From contig NZ_BNBE01000001.1 in NCBI RefSeq assembly GCF_014654895.1, positions 3,013,001 to 3,077,000 of the forward strand: 64,000 bases of DNA. Reading direction: 5' to 3'. The position numbers were made by a program, and so were the translations under genes. This DNA comes from Streptomyces filamentosus (GTDB lineage Bacteria; Actinomycetota; Actinomycetes; Streptomycetales; Streptomycetaceae). This document shows, piece by piece, positions 33,838-43,577 of this stretch. The first letter of the stretch is position 1. Each line of letters begins with the position of its first letter. The notes under the pieces are model-generated. The model worked only from the letters and a program-made list of their open reading frames with translations, was not told the DNA's origin and made no database searches.

Positions 33838-33879
33838 CGGAAGGCGGCGCACCCCGTCACCGGGGCGCACCGCCTTCCG
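33838..33879 (-). terminator. Terminator after ppa
   Basis: CGGAAGGCGG (33838-33847) pairs with CCGCCTTCCG (33870-33879), with an inner CCCCG-TCAC-CGGGG type stem, making a long two-part hairpin 23 nt beyond the ppa stop. Confidence 0.75.
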
Positions 33880-33901
33880 TGAAGTCCCTCGGGACCGGGC
33901 G

Positions 33902-34393
33902 TCAGTGGGCGCCCTGCTCCTTGGCGCGCGCGATCGACTTCTCGATCTCGGCCTCGGCGGCCTCGCGGCCGACCCAGTCGGCGCCCTCGACCGACTTGCC
34001 CGGCTCCAGGTCCTTGTAGACCTCGAAGAAGTGCTGGATCTCCAGGCGGTCGAACTCCGGCACGTGGTGGATGTCGCGCAGGTGCTCCATGCGCGGGTCC
34101 GTCGCCGGCACGCACAGCAGCTTGTCGTCGCCGCCGGCCTCGTCCGTCATGCGGAACATGCCGATGGCGCGGCACTTGATCAGGCAGCCCGGGAAGGTCG
34201 GCTCGTCGAGGATGACCAGCGCGTCCAGCGGGTCGCCGTCCTCGCCGAGGGTGTTCTCCACGTAGCCGTAGTCGGTCGGGTAGGCCGTCGACGTGAAGAG
34301 GCGACGGTCCAGACGGATGCGACCGGTCTCGTGGTCGACCTCGTACTTGTTCCGCGATCCCTTCGGGATCTCGATGAGAACGTCGAACTCCAC
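33902..34393 (-). CDS. ppa: Inorganic pyrophosphatase
   Basis: 163 residues, family I soluble enzyme, normal length. It hydrolyses pyrophosphate and so pulls biosynthetic reactions forward. Motifs: [47 protein letters not shown] (metal-binding DxxPxD region DGDPLD), and the second metal part. GTG 34393 follows AGGAGGAGCC by 4 nt; a longer upstream start lacks support. It is divergent from dacB, the order found across actinobacteria including mycobacteria. Confidence 0.96.
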   Translation of the reverse strand: MEFDVLIEIPKGSRNKYEVDHETGRIRLDRRLFTSTAYPTDYGYVENTLGEDGDPLDALVILDEPTFPGCLIKCRAIGMFRMTDEAGGDDKLLCVPATDPRMEHLRDIHHVPEFDRLEIQHFFEVYKDLEPGKSVEGADWVGREAAEAEIEKSIARAKEQGAH

Positions 34394-34495
34394 GGGTGGC
34401 TCCTCCTGAATCAGCACAACTGAATGCTCGCGACGACGCGCGGTGATTAAGTGTCCCTCACGCACGTACGTGATCGCGAAAGGGGCTGGTCAGCA

Positions 34496-35905
34496 ATGCC
34501 GGAGCCGAGGGTGTGGCAGCTCACGGCGGGCTCCGCCGTGCTCGGTCTGGCTCTCGCCGCCGCGGCGGCGACCGCGGCAGGCCCCTGGGACGGAGGCCAG
34601 CGTACGGCCGAGCGGGCCCGCGCCGCCGCCCCCGCGACGGGTGGCGAGCGTCACCCCGCCCCGGCCGCCGCCCCCGCCGCCCCGCCGAGGCCCGCCGCAC
34701 CGGCCCCCGCCCCCAGCGCCCCGTGTGTCCTCACCGCCCTGGACGCCCCCGCCCCCGGCAGCCGCCCGGCGGACCTCGCCAGGGCCCTCGTCCCCCTCCT
34801 GGCCGATCCCGGCCTCGGCACCTCCCGCACCGCCTCCGTCGTCGACGCCGCCACCGGGAAGCAGCTGTACGGGGAGGGCGCGGCCACCCCGATGACGCCC
34901 GCCTCCACCGTCAAGATCGCCACCGCCGCCGCGGCCCTCTCCGCCCTCGGCCCCGACCACCGCATCGGCACCACCGTCACCGCCGCCCCCGACAGCGCCT
35001 CCGTCACCCTCACCGGCGGCGGCGACCCCACCCTCGACCCGGCCCGGCTGAAGGCCCTCGCCGGGGACACCGCCCGCGCCCTCCAGAAGCGCGGCCGGAC
35101 CTCCGTGCGCCTCGCCTACGACACGAGCCTCTACCCGGGGCCGGCCCTCCACCCCATCGGCCCCAACGAGAACCTCGCGCCCGTCACCGCCCTGATGACC
35201 CGCGAAGGACGCCTCGACGACAGCGCGAGCGGACCCGCCCCCCGCTCCGGCGACCCGGCCCTCGACACGGCCACCGCCTTCGCCCGCCACCTCGCCGACG
35301 CCGGCGTGAAGGTCGCCGGCGCGCCCGGGCCCGGCCGCACCCCGAAGGGCGCCCCCCTCGCCCGTACGGACTCCGCACCCCTCGCCGACCTCGTCGAGCG
35401 CACCCTCACGAACAGCGACAACGACCTCGCCGAGGCCCTCGCCCGGCAGACCGCCCTCGCCCGCGAGCAGCCCGCCTCCTTCCGGGGCGCCGAGAAGGCC
35501 GTCCGCGACCAGCTCGGCACCCTCGACCTGCCCCTCGCGGGCGCCCGCTTCGCCGACGGCAGCGGACTCGACCGCCGCGACCGGGTCTCCGCCGCCCTCC
35601 TCACCGGCCTCCTCGCCCGCGCCGCCGACCCCGCCCACCCCGAGCTGCGCCCCCTGCTCACCGGCCTCCCCGTCGGCGGCTTCACCGGCACCCTCGCCGG
35701 CCGCTACGGCCAGGCCCCCGCGGGCGCCGGACTCGTCCGCGCCAAGACCGGCACCCTCACCGGCGTCAACACCCTCGCCGGCACCGTCGTCGCCGCCGAC
35801 GGCCGCCTCCTCGCCTTCGCGTTCCTCGCCGGCCGCACCCCCTCGCCCGACCTCGCCCAGCCCGCCCTCGACCGCCTCTCCGCCGCCCTCACCGGCCAGA
35901 AGTGA
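34496..35905 (+). CDS. dacB: D-alanyl-D-alanine carboxypeptidase/endopeptidase (PBP4 type)
   Basis: 469 residues with an N-terminal signal/anchor segment (about 6-28) and an Ala/Pro-rich linker to about residue 85. Active-site motifs of class C low-mass penicillin-binding proteins are in order: SxxK as ASTVKIA, SDN as NSDNDLAEAL, KTG as AKTGTLTG. It trims D-Ala from, and cuts cross-bridges in, peptidoglycan outside the membrane. ATG 34496 has AAGGGG 9 nt upstream; GTG 34451 is possible but adds a charged segment ahead of the signal. Divergent from ppa, followed at 58 nt by the metalloprotease gene. Confidence 0.92.
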   Translation: MPEPRVWQLTAGSAVLGLALAAAAATAAGPWDGGQRTAERARAAAPATGGERHPAPAAAPAAPPRPAAPAPAPSAPCVLTALDAPAPGSRPADLARALVPLLADPGLGTSRTASVVDAATGKQLYGEGAATPMTPASTVKIATAAAALSALGPDHRIGTTVTAAPDSASVTLTGGGDPTLDPARLKALAGDTARALQKRGRTSVRLAYDTSLYPGPALHPIGPNENLAPVTALMTREGRLDDSASGPAPRSGDPALDTATAFARHLADAGVKVAGAPGPGRTPKGAPLARTDSAPLADLVERTLTNSDNDLAEALARQTALAREQPASFRGAEKAVRDQLGTLDLPLAGARFADGSGLDRRDRVSAALLTGLLARAADPAHPELRPLLTGLPVGGFTGTLAGRYGQAPAGAGLVRAKTGTLTGVNTLAGTVVAADGRLLAFAFLAGRTPSPDLAQPALDRLSAALTGQK

Positions 35906-35951
35906 CCCCCGCGCCACCCTCCGGAGAGGGCCCGGAAGGGCCCCGAACCCG

Positions 35952-35957
35952 TACGGT
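35952..35957 (+). promoter_or_regulatory. Candidate -10 box of the DUF2342 gene (leaderless)
   Basis: TACGGT ends 6 nt before ATG 35964 with no ribosome site in between. Confidence 0.4.
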
Positions 35958-35963
35958 TGACGC

Positions 35964-37103
35964 ATGACGAGCATCGGTGGTGCAGGCACGTCCGGAACGG
36001 TCGACTGGAACCTCGCGGTGGCGACCGCGACCAGGCTGGTCCGCCCCGGCCCCGACGTCGGCCGCGACGAGGCCCGCGCCGTCGTCGCCGAGCTCCGCCG
36101 CCACGCCAAGGCCGCCGAGGAACACGTCCGGGCCTACACCCGGATGCTCCCCGAGGGCACCGACGCGCCCGACACCCCCGTCCTCGTCGTCGACCGCACC
36201 GGCTGGATCAAGGCCAACGTGGCCGGCTTCCGCGAGCTCCTCACCCCGCTCCTCGGCAAGATGAACGAGCGCCGCGCCGCCACCCCCGGCGGCACCGTCC
36301 TCGGCGCCGTCGGCGGCAAGGTCACCGGCGTCGAGCTGGGCATGCTGCTGTCCTTCCTGGCCTCCCGCATCCTCGGCCAGTACGAGACCTTCGCCCCCGC
36401 CACCCGCGACCTCCCCGGCGCCCCCGGCACCGGCGGCCGGCTCCTCCTCGTCGCCCCCAACATCGTCCACGTGGAGCGCGAGCTCGCGGTCTCGCCGCAC
36501 GACTTCCGGCTCTGGGTCTGCCTCCACGAGGAGACCCACCGCACCCAGTTCACCGCCGTCCCCTGGCTCCGCGACCACCTCCAGGGCGAGATCCAGACAT
36601 TCCTCGCCGCCACCGAGGTGGACCCCGGTACCTTCGTCGAACGGCTCCGGGAGGCCTTCCAGACCCTCGCCGGCGGCCGCCCCGAGGGCGAGGAGGGCGA
36701 CGCCGCCCCCTCCCTCGTCGAACTCGTCCAGACCCCCGAGCAGCGCGAGATCCTCGGCCGCCTCACCGCCGTCATGTCCCTCCTCGAAGGCCACGCCGAC
36801 TACGTCATGGACGGCGTCGGCCCCCAGGTCGTGCCCTCGGTCGCCGAGATCCGCGAGAAGTTCCAGCAGCGCCGCGCCCGGGGCGCCTCCCGCCTCGACC
36901 TGGCCCTGCGCAAGCTCCTCGGCCTCGACGCCAAGCTGCGCCAGTACCGCGACGGCGAGCGCTTCGTCCGCGCCGTCGTCGACCAGGTCGGCATGGACGG
37001 CTTCAACCGCGTCTGGACCTCCCCCAACACCCTCCCCACCAAGAGCGAGATCGCCGCCCCCGACGACTGGATCGCCCGCGTCCACCGCCGGACGGAGGGC
37101 TGA
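35964..37103 (+). CDS. Zinc metalloprotease-like protein, DUF2342 (F420-associated family)
   Basis: 379 residues. The zinc motif HEETH lies in LWVCLHEETHRTQFTAVPWLRDHL, with a further conserved glutamate in LEGHADYVMDGVG. The rest matches the actinobacterial family sometimes named coenzyme F420 biosynthesis-associated protein. No signal peptide, so it is cytoplasmic. Its position between dacB and tilS is conserved from Streptomyces to mycobacteria. Substrate and role are unknown; the F420 link is from phylogenetic co-occurrence, not biochemistry that I know of. Likely leaderless. Confidence 0.88.
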   Translation: MTSIGGAGTSGTVDWNLAVATATRLVRPGPDVGRDEARAVVAELRRHAKAAEEHVRAYTRMLPEGTDAPDTPVLVVDRTGWIKANVAGFRELLTPLLGKMNERRAATPGGTVLGAVGGKVTGVELGMLLSFLASRILGQYETFAPATRDLPGAPGTGGRLLLVAPNIVHVERELAVSPHDFRLWVCLHEETHRTQFTAVPWLRDHLQGEIQTFLAATEVDPGTFVERLREAFQTLAGGRPEGEEGDAAPSLVELVQTPEQREILGRLTAVMSLLEGHADYVMDGVGPQVVPSVAEIREKFQQRRARGASRLDLALRKLLGLDAKLRQYRDGERFVRAVVDQVGMDGFNRVWTSPNTLPTKSEIAAPDDWIARVHRRTEG

Positions 37104-37121
37104 CCCCGCACCGGAACGGCC

Positions 37122-37241
37122 GGCGGACCGGGAGACGGACCGGAGACCGGGCCCGGGGGCAGGACGGGAGGCGGGTCCGGAGCCGGACCGGGAGGCGGAC
37201 CGGAAGCCGGGCCGGGAGGCGGGTCCGGGGCCGGATCGGGA
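37122..37241. repeat. 12-nt degenerate tandem repeat, ten units
   Basis: Ten 12-mers close to GGCGGACCGGGA/GCCGGGCCGGGA, beginning 18 nt after the metalloprotease stop. The 350-bp gap 37104-37453 otherwise contains a more AT-rich stretch with the small dyad CACTCTGAGTG (37371-37381), presumably the tilS control region. Confidence 0.85.
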
Positions 37242-37453
37242 CCGGATCCCGTCACGACACCCCGGCGGAACACGCCGGGGCGCACCACCAATCACCCATC
37301 CGAGGGACCCTGGGCGTGGGGTGAGGCGTGCAATGCTCGGGTAAGGGCCGCATTTCTGTCACCATCGACGCACTCTGAGTGACCGAACACCCCATTCCGA
37401 CCGTTAAGACTCCGACCGAGGCACCCCACCCCATTCACGAAGGGCACCGAACC

Positions 37454-38470
37454 ATGGGTCCCCATCCTGCGGTCGCGGCGATACGCCTGGCGGTCCGCCG
37501 CGTACTCCACGACGTCCTCACCGAGCACCCCGCCGATCCCGCCGCCCCCCGCGACACGCACCCCCTGGTGCTCGTCGCCTGCTCCGGCGGCGCCGACTCC
37601 ATGGCGCTCGCCTCCGCCCTCGCCTTCGAGGCCCGCAAACTCCCCGTCCGGGCCGGCGGCATCACCGTCGACCACGGCCTCCAGGACGGCTCCGACGGCC
37701 GCGCCGGCGAGGTCGCCGACCGCATGACCGCCCTCGGCCTCGGCCCCGTCGAGTCCGTCGCCGTCACCGTCGGCCGCGAAGGCGGCCCCGAGGCCGCCGC
37801 CCGCGACGCCCGGTACGCCGCGCTCGACGCCGCCGCCGAACGCCACGGCGCCACCGCGATCCTCCTCGGCCACACCCGCGACGACCAGGCCGAGACCGTC
37901 CTCCTCGGCCTCGCCCGCGGCTCCGGCATCCGGTCCCTCTCCGGCATGGCCGCCGTCTCGGGGGCCCGGGGCCGCTACCGCCGCCCCTTCCTCCAGCTGG
38001 ACCGCCAGACGGTCCGCAAGGCGTGCATCGCCCAGGAGCTCGCCGTCTGGGACGACCCCCACAACAGCGACCCGGCGTACACCCGCTCCCGGCTCCGCCA
38101 CGAAGGCCTCCCGGCCCTGGAGAAGGCCCTCGGCAAGGGCGTCGTCGAAGCCCTCGCCCGGACGGCCCAGCTCTCCCGCGACGACGCCGACGCCCTCGAC
38201 ACCTGGGCCGCCGACGCCGAGACCTCCGTGCGCGACGAGGCCGGCGCCCTCGCGTGCGACAAGCTCCACGGCCTGCCCCCCGCCGTGCGCCGCCGAGTCC
38301 TGCGCCGGGCCGTGATCGCCGAGGGCGCGCCCGCCGGCTCCCTCTTCGCCCGGCACATCGAGGAACTCGACCGGCTCATCACCGGATGGCGCGGTCAGGG
38401 CGCCATCAACCTGCCCGGCCGGGTGGAAGCCCGCAGGCAGGGTGGCAGACTTGTCATCCGGCAAGGCTGA
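37454..38470 (+). CDS. tilS: tRNA(Ile)-lysidine synthase
   Basis: 338 residues. It modifies C34 of tRNA-Ile(CAT) to lysidine using lysine and ATP, essential for reading AUA correctly. The N-terminal N-type ATP pyrophosphatase has the PP-loop [13 protein letters not shown], then [32 protein letters not shown] and the D-P-H-N-S-D...R-S-R-L-R-H motif. The C-terminal substrate-binding part is short as in actinobacteria. ATG 37454 has AAGGG 9 nt upstream; an in-frame GTG at 37379 has none. hpt starts 26 nt beyond the stop, so they form an operon. Confidence 0.95.
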   Translation: MGPHPAVAAIRLAVRRVLHDVLTEHPADPAAPRDTHPLVLVACSGGADSMALASALAFEARKLPVRAGGITVDHGLQDGSDGRAGEVADRMTALGLGPVESVAVTVGREGGPEAAARDARYAALDAAAERHGATAILLGHTRDDQAETVLLGLARGSGIRSLSGMAAVSGARGRYRRPFLQLDRQTVRKACIAQELAVWDDPHNSDPAYTRSRLRHEGLPALEKALGKGVVEALARTAQLSRDDADALDTWAADAETSVRDEAGALACDKLHGLPPAVRRRVLRRAVIAEGAPAGSLFARHIEELDRLITGWRGQGAINLPGRVEARRQGGRLVIRQG

Positions 38471-38496
38471 CGCACGCTGCAACGAAAGTGACCCGG

Positions 38497-39051
38497 GTGA
38501 ACGAGAAGGACATGGGCACCGACCTCCAGTCGGTGCTCATCACCAAGGAAGAGATCGACGCCAAGCTGGTCGAGCTGGCGGCGAAGATCGACGCGGAATA
38601 CGCGGGCAAGGACCTGCTCATCGTCGGTGTCCTCAAGGGCGCCGTGATGGTGATGGCGGACCTGGCGCGCGCCCTGTCCACCCCTGTCACCATGGACTGG
38701 ATGGCCGTCTCCTCCTACGGAGCCGGCACCCAGTCCTCGGGCGTCGTCCGCATCCTCAAGGACCTCGACACTGACATCAAGGGCAGGCACGTCCTGATCG
38801 TCGAGGACATCATCGACTCCGGTCTGACGCTGTCCTGGCTCCTGTCGAACCTCGGCTCGCGCGAACCGGCCTCCCTGGAGGTCTGCACCCTGCTGCGCAA
38901 GCCCGACGCCGCCAAGGTCGCCATCGACGTCAAGTGGATCGGCTTCGACATCCCCAACGAGTTCGTGGTCGGCTACGGCCTCGACTACGCGGAGAAGTAC
39001 CGGAACCTCCCCTTCGTGGGCACGCTCGCCCCGCACGTCTACGGCGGCTGA
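38497..39051 (+). CDS. hpt: Hypoxanthine phosphoribosyltransferase
   Basis: 184 residues. It salvages hypoxanthine (and guanine) to IMP/GMP with PRPP. The PRPP-binding loop is [14 protein letters not shown]; flexible-loop region [12 protein letters not shown]-terminal [31 protein letters not shown] typical of HPRTs. Start uncertain among GTG 38488, GTG 38497 and ATG 38512; 38497 was chosen as a compromise of spacing to weak GAAAG and family length. Third gene of the conserved tilS-hpt-ftsH order; a terminator hairpin follows at 39079. Confidence 0.94.
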   Translation: MNEKDMGTDLQSVLITKEEIDAKLVELAAKIDAEYAGKDLLIVGVLKGAVMVMADLARALSTPVTMDWMAVSSYGAGTQSSGVVRILKDLDTDIKGRHVLIVEDIIDSGLTLSWLLSNLGSREPASLEVCTLLRKPDAAKVAIDVKWIGFDIPNEFVVGYGLDYAEKYRNLPFVGTLAPHVYGG

Positions 39052-39078
39052 ACGACTGCTCCCGTACGGGGAACCCGC

Positions 39079-39113
39079 ACCGCCTTCCCTCCGTTGAAGC
39101 ACGGGAAGGCGGT
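39079..39113 (+). terminator. Terminator between hpt and ftsH
   Basis: ACCGCCTTCCC (39079-39089) pairs exactly with GGGAAGGCGGT (39103-39113), with a 13-nt loop. It implies ftsH has its own promoter in the AT-richer stretch 39120-39190; CATACT at about 39157 could be a -10 box. Confidence 0.75.
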
Positions 39114-39224
39114 CGCGGGCGACGATGCTGAGGTACCGTCCGAAGAACAGCTTTTTCATACTGCGGCTCTCACAGCAGCATTTACCTACGGGCAGGAGGG
39201 ACGGGGCGTTCTCGCTCCGTATGG

Positions 39225-41255
39225 ATGGACGTGAAGCGATACTTCCGTGGGCCGGTCATGTGGATCGTGCTGGCCGTCCTCGCCGTGGTCGTGCTGATGC
39301 AGGTCGTCGGCTCGTCCGAGGGCTACAAGACGGTGGACACCGGCCAGGTGGTCCAGGCGATCGACAAGAACCAGGTCAAGCAGGCAAAGATCACCACCGG
39401 GGACGAGCAGGTCGTCAAGCTCGAACTCTCCGGTGACACGAAGATCGACGGCAGCAGCAAGGTCCAGGCCAGCTACATCGGCACCCAGGGCGCCGACCTC
39501 GCCGACAAGCTCCAGGAGAAGTTCGAGGCCGGGCAGATCGAGAAGGGCTACACGGTCTCCCCGACGAAGCAGTCGCCCTTCGTCTCGATCCTGCTCTCCC
39601 TCCTCCCCTTCGTCCTCATCGTGGTCGTCTTCCTCTTCCTGATGAACCAGATGCAGGGCGGCGGCTCCCGCGTCATGCAGTTCGGCAAGTCCAAGGCGAA
39701 GCTCATCACCAAGGACACGCCCAAGACGACCTTCGCGGACGTCGCCGGCTCGGACGAGGCCGTCGAGGAGCTCCACGAGATCAAGGAGTTCCTCCAGGAG
39801 CCGGCGAAGTTCCAGGCCGTCGGCGCCAAGATCCCCAAGGGCGTCCTGCTCTACGGCCCGCCCGGAACCGGCAAGACGCTCCTCGCGCGCGCCGTCGCCG
39901 GCGAGGCCGGGGTGCCCTTCTACTCGATCTCCGGCTCCGACTTCGTCGAGATGTTCGTCGGTGTCGGCGCCAGCCGGGTCCGCGACCTCTTCGAGCAGGC
40001 CAAGGCGAACGCCCCGGCGATCGTCTTCGTCGACGAGATCGACGCGGTCGGCCGCCACCGCGGCGCCGGCCTCGGCGGCGGTCACGACGAGCGCGAGCAG
40101 ACCCTCAACCAGCTGCTGGTCGAGATGGACGGCTTCGACGTCAAGGGCGGCGTCATCCTCATCGCGGCGACGAACCGCCCCGACATCCTCGACCCCGCCC
40201 TCCTGCGCCCGGGCCGCTTCGACCGGCAGATCGCCGTCGACCGTCCCGACATGCAGGGCCGTCTGGAGATCCTCAAGGTCCACCAGAAGGGCAAGCCGGT
40301 CGCGCCCGACGTCGACCTCGCCGCCGTCGCCCGCCGCACCCCCGGCTTCACCGGTGCCGATCTGTCCAACGTCCTCAACGAGGCGGCGCTGCTGACCGCC
40401 CGCTCGGACAAGAAGCTGATCGACAACCACATGCTGGACGAGGCGATCGACCGCGTGGTCGCGGGCCCGCAGAAGCGGACCCGGATCATGTCGGACAAGG
40501 AGAAGAAGATCACCGCGTACCACGAGGGCGGTCACGCCCTGGTCGCGGCGGCCTCCCCGAACGCCGACCCCGTCCACAAGATCACCATCCTGTCCCGCGG
40601 CCGCGCCCTGGGCTACACGATGGTCCTGCCGGACGAGGACAAGTACTCCACCACGCGCAACGAGATGCTCGACCAGCTCGCGTACATGCTGGGCGGCCGC
40701 GCGGCGGAGGAGCTCGTCTTCCACGACCCGACGACGGGCGCCGCGAACGACATCGAGAAGGCCACGGCCACCGCCCGCGCGATGGTCACGCAGTACGGCA
40801 TGACCGAGCGGCTCGGCGCCATCAAGTTCGGCGGCGACAACACCGAGCCCTTCCTCGGCCGCGAGATGTCGCACCAGCGGGACTACTCGGAAGAGGTCGC
40901 CGCGCTGGTCGACGAAGAGGTCAAGAAGCTCATCGAGACCGCGCACAACGAGGCGTGGGAGATCCTGGTCGAGAACCGCGACATCCTCGACAACCTGGTC
41001 CTCGCCCTCCTGGAGAAGGAGACGCTGGGCAAGGAGGAGATCGCCGAGATCTTCGCCCCCATCGTCCGCCGCCCGGCCCGCCCGGCCTGGACCGGCTCCT
41101 CCCGCCGCACCCCGTCCACGCGTCCGCCGGTCCTCTCCCCCAAGGAGCTGGCCCTGACGAACAGCGCGAACGGCACGACGGCGAACGGCACCGCCCCGGC
41201 GGTCGACACCACCAAGGGCATCGACATCGCCCCCGAGGACACCCCGGAGCCCTGA
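39225..41255 (+). CDS. ftsH: ATP-dependent zinc metalloprotease FtsH
   Basis: 676 residues, membrane-anchored AAA+ protease that degrades unfolded membrane and selected soluble proteins. Two helices (about 11-28 and 118-141) flank an extracytoplasmic domain. AAA module: Walker A GPPGTGKT (211-218), pore loop [12 protein letters not shown], Walker [30 protein letters not shown]. Protease zinc site HEGGH (433-437), with the distal Asp/Glu region later. The last 70 residues are a Pro/Thr/Ala-rich disordered tail. ATG 39225 gives the known [10 protein letters not shown] start; an ATG at 39221 is out of frame. No close ribosome site. Confidence 0.96.
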   Translation: MDVKRYFRGPVMWIVLAVLAVVVLMQVVGSSEGYKTVDTGQVVQAIDKNQVKQAKITTGDEQVVKLELSGDTKIDGSSKVQASYIGTQGADLADKLQEKFEAGQIEKGYTVSPTKQSPFVSILLSLLPFVLIVVVFLFLMNQMQGGGSRVMQFGKSKAKLITKDTPKTTFADVAGSDEAVEELHEIKEFLQEPAKFQAVGAKIPKGVLLYGPPGTGKTLLARAVAGEAGVPFYSISGSDFVEMFVGVGASRVRDLFEQAKANAPAIVFVDEIDAVGRHRGAGLGGGHDEREQTLNQLLVEMDGFDVKGGVILIAATNRPDILDPALLRPGRFDRQIAVDRPDMQGRLEILKVHQKGKPVAPDVDLAAVARRTPGFTGADLSNVLNEAALLTARSDKKLIDNHMLDEAIDRVVAGPQKRTRIMSDKEKKITAYHEGGHALVAAASPNADPVHKITILSRGRALGYTMVLPDEDKYSTTRNEMLDQLAYMLGGRAAEELVFHDPTTGAANDIEKATATARAMVTQYGMTERLGAIKFGGDNTEPFLGREMSHQRDYSEEVAALVDEEVKKLIETAHNEAWEILVENRDILDNLVLALLEKETLGKEEIAEIFAPIVRRPARPAWTGSSRRTPSTRPPVLSPKELALTNSANGTTANGTAPAVDTTKGIDIAPEDTPEP

Positions 41256-41280
41256 GCCCCGGACCCCCCGGAATGGAAGC

Positions 41281-41324
41281 CGCGCCCCCACAGGTTCTAG
41301 CCTGTGGGGGCGCGGTCCTTTCTT
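41281..41324 (+). terminator. Strong intrinsic terminator between ftsH and folE
   Basis: CGCGCCCCCACAGG (41281-41294) pairs perfectly with 41301-41314, a 14-bp stem with a 6-nt loop (TTCTAG), followed by GTCCTTTCTT. It is the most classical terminator in the window and lies only 44 nt before the folE start, so folE either has a promoter within or past it or relies on read-through. Confidence 0.85.
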
Positions 41325-41357
41325 CGCGCCCTGTCAGACAGACGGAACGAGGCACAG

Positions 41358-41963
41358 ATGACCGACCCGGTGACGCTGGACGGCGAAGGCACGATCGGCG
41401 AGTTCGACGAGAAGCGCGCCCAGAACGCCGTACGGGAGCTCCTCATCGCGGTCGGCGAGGACCCGGACCGCGAGGGCCTGCGCGAGACGCCGGCGCGGGT
41501 GGCGCGGGCGTACAAGGAGATCTTCGCCGGGCTGTGGCAGCAGCCCGAGGACGTCCTGACGACGACGTTCGACCTGGGCCACGACGAGATGGTCCTGGTG
41601 AAGGACATCGAGGTGTACTCGACCTGTGAGCACCACCTCGTCCCGTTCCGCGGGGTGGCGCACGTGGGGTACATCCCGTCCACCACCGGCAAGATCACCG
41701 GGCTCTCGAAGCTGGCCCGGCTCGTCGACGTCTACGCCCGCAGGCCCCAGGTGCAGGAACGTCTCACCACCCAGGTGGCGGACTCGCTGATGGAGATCCT
41801 GGAGCCGCGCGGCGTCATCGTGGTCTTCGAGTGCGAGCACATGTGCATGTCGATGCGCGGCATCCGCAAGCCGGGCGCGAAGACCATCACCTCGGCGGTC
41901 CGCGGCCAGCTGCGCGACCCCGCGACCCGCGCCGAGGCGATGAGCCTCATCATGGCGCGCTGA
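41358..41963 (+). CDS. folE: GTP cyclohydrolase I
   Basis: 201 residues, first step of tetrahydrofolate synthesis (GTP to dihydroneopterin triphosphate). Zinc ligands are in [11 protein letters not shown] and [35 protein letters not shown] and QERLTTQ form the substrate pocket. ATG 41358 has GAGGC 7 nt upstream. It converges with the DUF3180-folK-folB-NTF2-folP set on the other strand (18-nt gap), so the folate genes meet tail to tail, whereas mycobacteria carry them co-directionally as I recall. Confidence 0.96.
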   Translation: MTDPVTLDGEGTIGEFDEKRAQNAVRELLIAVGEDPDREGLRETPARVARAYKEIFAGLWQQPEDVLTTTFDLGHDEMVLVKDIEVYSTCEHHLVPFRGVAHVGYIPSTTGKITGLSKLARLVDVYARRPQVQERLTTQVADSLMEILEPRGVIVVFECEHMCMSMRGIRKPGAKTITSAVRGQLRDPATRAEAMSLIMAR

Positions 41964-41981
41964 CGCCCTCCCGCGACGGAC

Positions 41982-42461
41982 TCAGGCCCGGGCCCCGCCC
42001 GGGCCTTCGTCGTCCTCCGGGAGCCGGCAGACGCGTTCCAGGAAGAGGGCGGCGGCGATGACGGCGAAGGCGGCGACGACCGCGGCGGCGGCGTAGAGGG
42101 CCTGGTCGCGGCGGGCGGGGACGTCGAGGGAGCCGAGGAGGAAGACGCCCACGCCGCCGTAGAGGCCGGCGACGAGGGCGGCGACCAGGGCGCTGGCCTG
42201 GCCGAAGACGACCGCGCGGGCGGCCATCAGGGGTTCGACGCCCTTGGCGCCGGGACGGCGCTCGCGCTGGGCCCTGAGACGGGCCCGGAGGGAGAGGGCC
42301 GTCGCGGTGAGGACCACCGCGATCACGGCGAGGACGACGGGCGCGGCGAGCGGCACGCTGGGGAGCGTGCCGACGGAGTCCCAGAGGCGGGCACCGCCCC
42401 AGGACAGGACGCCGGCGACCAGGAAGAGTCCGGCGAGCACCTTGAGCCGCAGTTGTTTCAC
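41982..42461 (-). CDS. DUF3180 membrane protein
   Basis: 159 residues with four predicted helices arranged in two pairs (about 5-25, 38-58, 88-112, 120-142), separated by a basic loop (RARLRAQRERRPGAKG), and the family start KQLRLKVLAGLFLVAGVLSWGGARLWDS. Small actinobacterial protein of unknown role that follows folK in Streptomyces and mycobacteria. GTG 42461 has GAAGGA 7 nt upstream. Last gene of the folP-NTF2-folB-folK run, 48 nt after folK. Confidence 0.85.
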   Translation of the reverse strand: MKQLRLKVLAGLFLVAGVLSWGGARLWDSVGTLPSVPLAAPVVLAVIAVVLTATALSLRARLRAQRERRPGAKGVEPLMAARAVVFGQASALVAALVAGLYGGVGVFLLGSLDVPARRDQALYAAAAVVAAFAVIAAALFLERVCRLPEDDEGPGGARA

Positions 42462-42509
42462 CGGGTGTCCTTCACGTGGTCGCGGGCGGTCTGCCACGTA
42501 GCGTAACGA

Positions 42510-43109
42510 TTACTCGGGCAGGCGGAGTTCCAGGTCGGGGCGGGGCGTGAGGCCGGCGCGCCCGGTCTCGGCCAGCAGGGCCGCCACGGGGCCGCGGCCC
42601 GGGATCAGGGCCTCCGGGTCCACGTCGTGCCAGGGGGCCAGCACGAAGGCCCGCTCGTGGGCGCGGGGGTGCGGGAGGGTGAGGACCGGGTCGTCGGAGA
42701 CGACGTCCGCGTACGCCACGATGTCGACGTCGAGGGTGCGGGCGCCCCAGCGCTCGTCCCGGACGCGGAGGAAGGCCTCCTCGACGGCCTGGGCGCGCTC
42801 CAGGAGCGAGGAGGGCGGCAGGGTCGTGCGGACGAGGGCGACCGCGTTGAGGTACGCGGGCTGGCTGTCGGCCTCGACGCCCCAGGGCTCGGTCTCGTAG
42901 ACGGGGGAGACGGCCTTGACCCGGAGGCCGGGGGTGTCGCCGAGGGCGTCCACGGCCCCCTGGAGGTTCTCCAGGCGGTTGCCGAGGTTGGCGCCGAGGG
43001 CGACGACGGCCCAGCGGGGGTTGGAGAGGGTGGTGTCGGCGGCGTCGACGGTGGCGACGACGGAGGCCGGCACGGGCTGGACGGTGGGGTCGCTCTGGTT
43101 CGGTTTCAT
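42510..43109 (-). CDS. folK: 2-amino-4-hydroxy-6-hydroxymethyldihydropteridine pyrophosphokinase
   Basis: 199 residues. It activates 6-hydroxymethyl-dihydropterin with ATP for the FolP reaction. HPPK motifs: VVALGANLGNRLENLQ, SPVYETEPWG, LLERAQAVEEAFLRVRDERWGARTLDVDIVAY (the catalytic RW..R.LD.D segment), LPHPRAHERAFVLAPW. An N-terminal tail of about 35 residues precedes the fold. ATG 43109 overlaps the folB stop (ATGA), so the two are coupled; E. coli FolK is shorter (159). Confidence 0.95.
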   Translation of the reverse strand: MKPNQSDPTVQPVPASVVATVDAADTTLSNPRWAVVALGANLGNRLENLQGAVDALGDTPGLRVKAVSPVYETEPWGVEADSQPAYLNAVALVRTTLPPSSLLERAQAVEEAFLRVRDERWGARTLDVDIVAYADVVSDDPVLTLPHPRAHERAFVLAPWHDVDPEALIPGRGPVAALLAETGRAGLTPRPDLELRLPE

Positions 43110-43465
43110 CGACGGCTCCGGGTGATCGTGACGGTCACGTCGTCGAACGGCACGGTGATGGGGGCGTCCGGCTTGTGGACGACCACCTCGACCTCCTGGA
43201 CGCCCGCGTGGCTGAGGCACTGCTGGGCGATGCGCTCGGCGAGGGTCTCGATCAGGTCCACGGGCTCGCCCTGGACCACGTCGACGACCTCCTCGGCGAC
43301 GACGCCGTAGTGGACGGTCTTGGTGAGGTCGTCGTCGGCGGCCGCCGGGCGGGTGTCGAGGCCGAGGACCAGGTCCACGATGAAGGTCTGCCCCTCCTCG
43401 CGCTCCTTGGGGAAGACGCCGTGGTGACCTCGGGCCTTGAGGCCGCGCAGCGCGACACGATCCAC
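43106..43465 (-). CDS. folB: Dihydroneopterin aldolase
   Basis: 119 residues, normal for the octameric enzyme. It cleaves dihydroneopterin to 6-hydroxymethyl-dihydropterin and glycolaldehyde. Visible: GLKARGHHGVFPKEREEGQTFIVDLVL (with catalytic Glu in the family position), TVHYGVVAEEVVDVV, DLIETLAERIAQQCL and VEVVVHKPDAPI with the conserved Lys. GTG 43465 follows GGAG by 9 nt. It sits between folK and an NTF2-like gene. Confidence 0.95.
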   Translation of the reverse strand: MDRVALRGLKARGHHGVFPKEREEGQTFIVDLVLGLDTRPAAADDDLTKTVHYGVVAEEVVDVVQGEPVDLIETLAERIAQQCLSHAGVQEVEVVVHKPDAPITVPFDDVTVTITRSRR

Positions 43466-43577
43466 GCGAATCACTCCTGCTGTCGTAGTGGTGAGGGGCA
43501 CGTGGCCGGGTGCGGACGGCCGGTGTCCTCCGTCGAATCTACCTGCGGCCTCCGACAGCGCTTGCTGTCGGGGCCCG

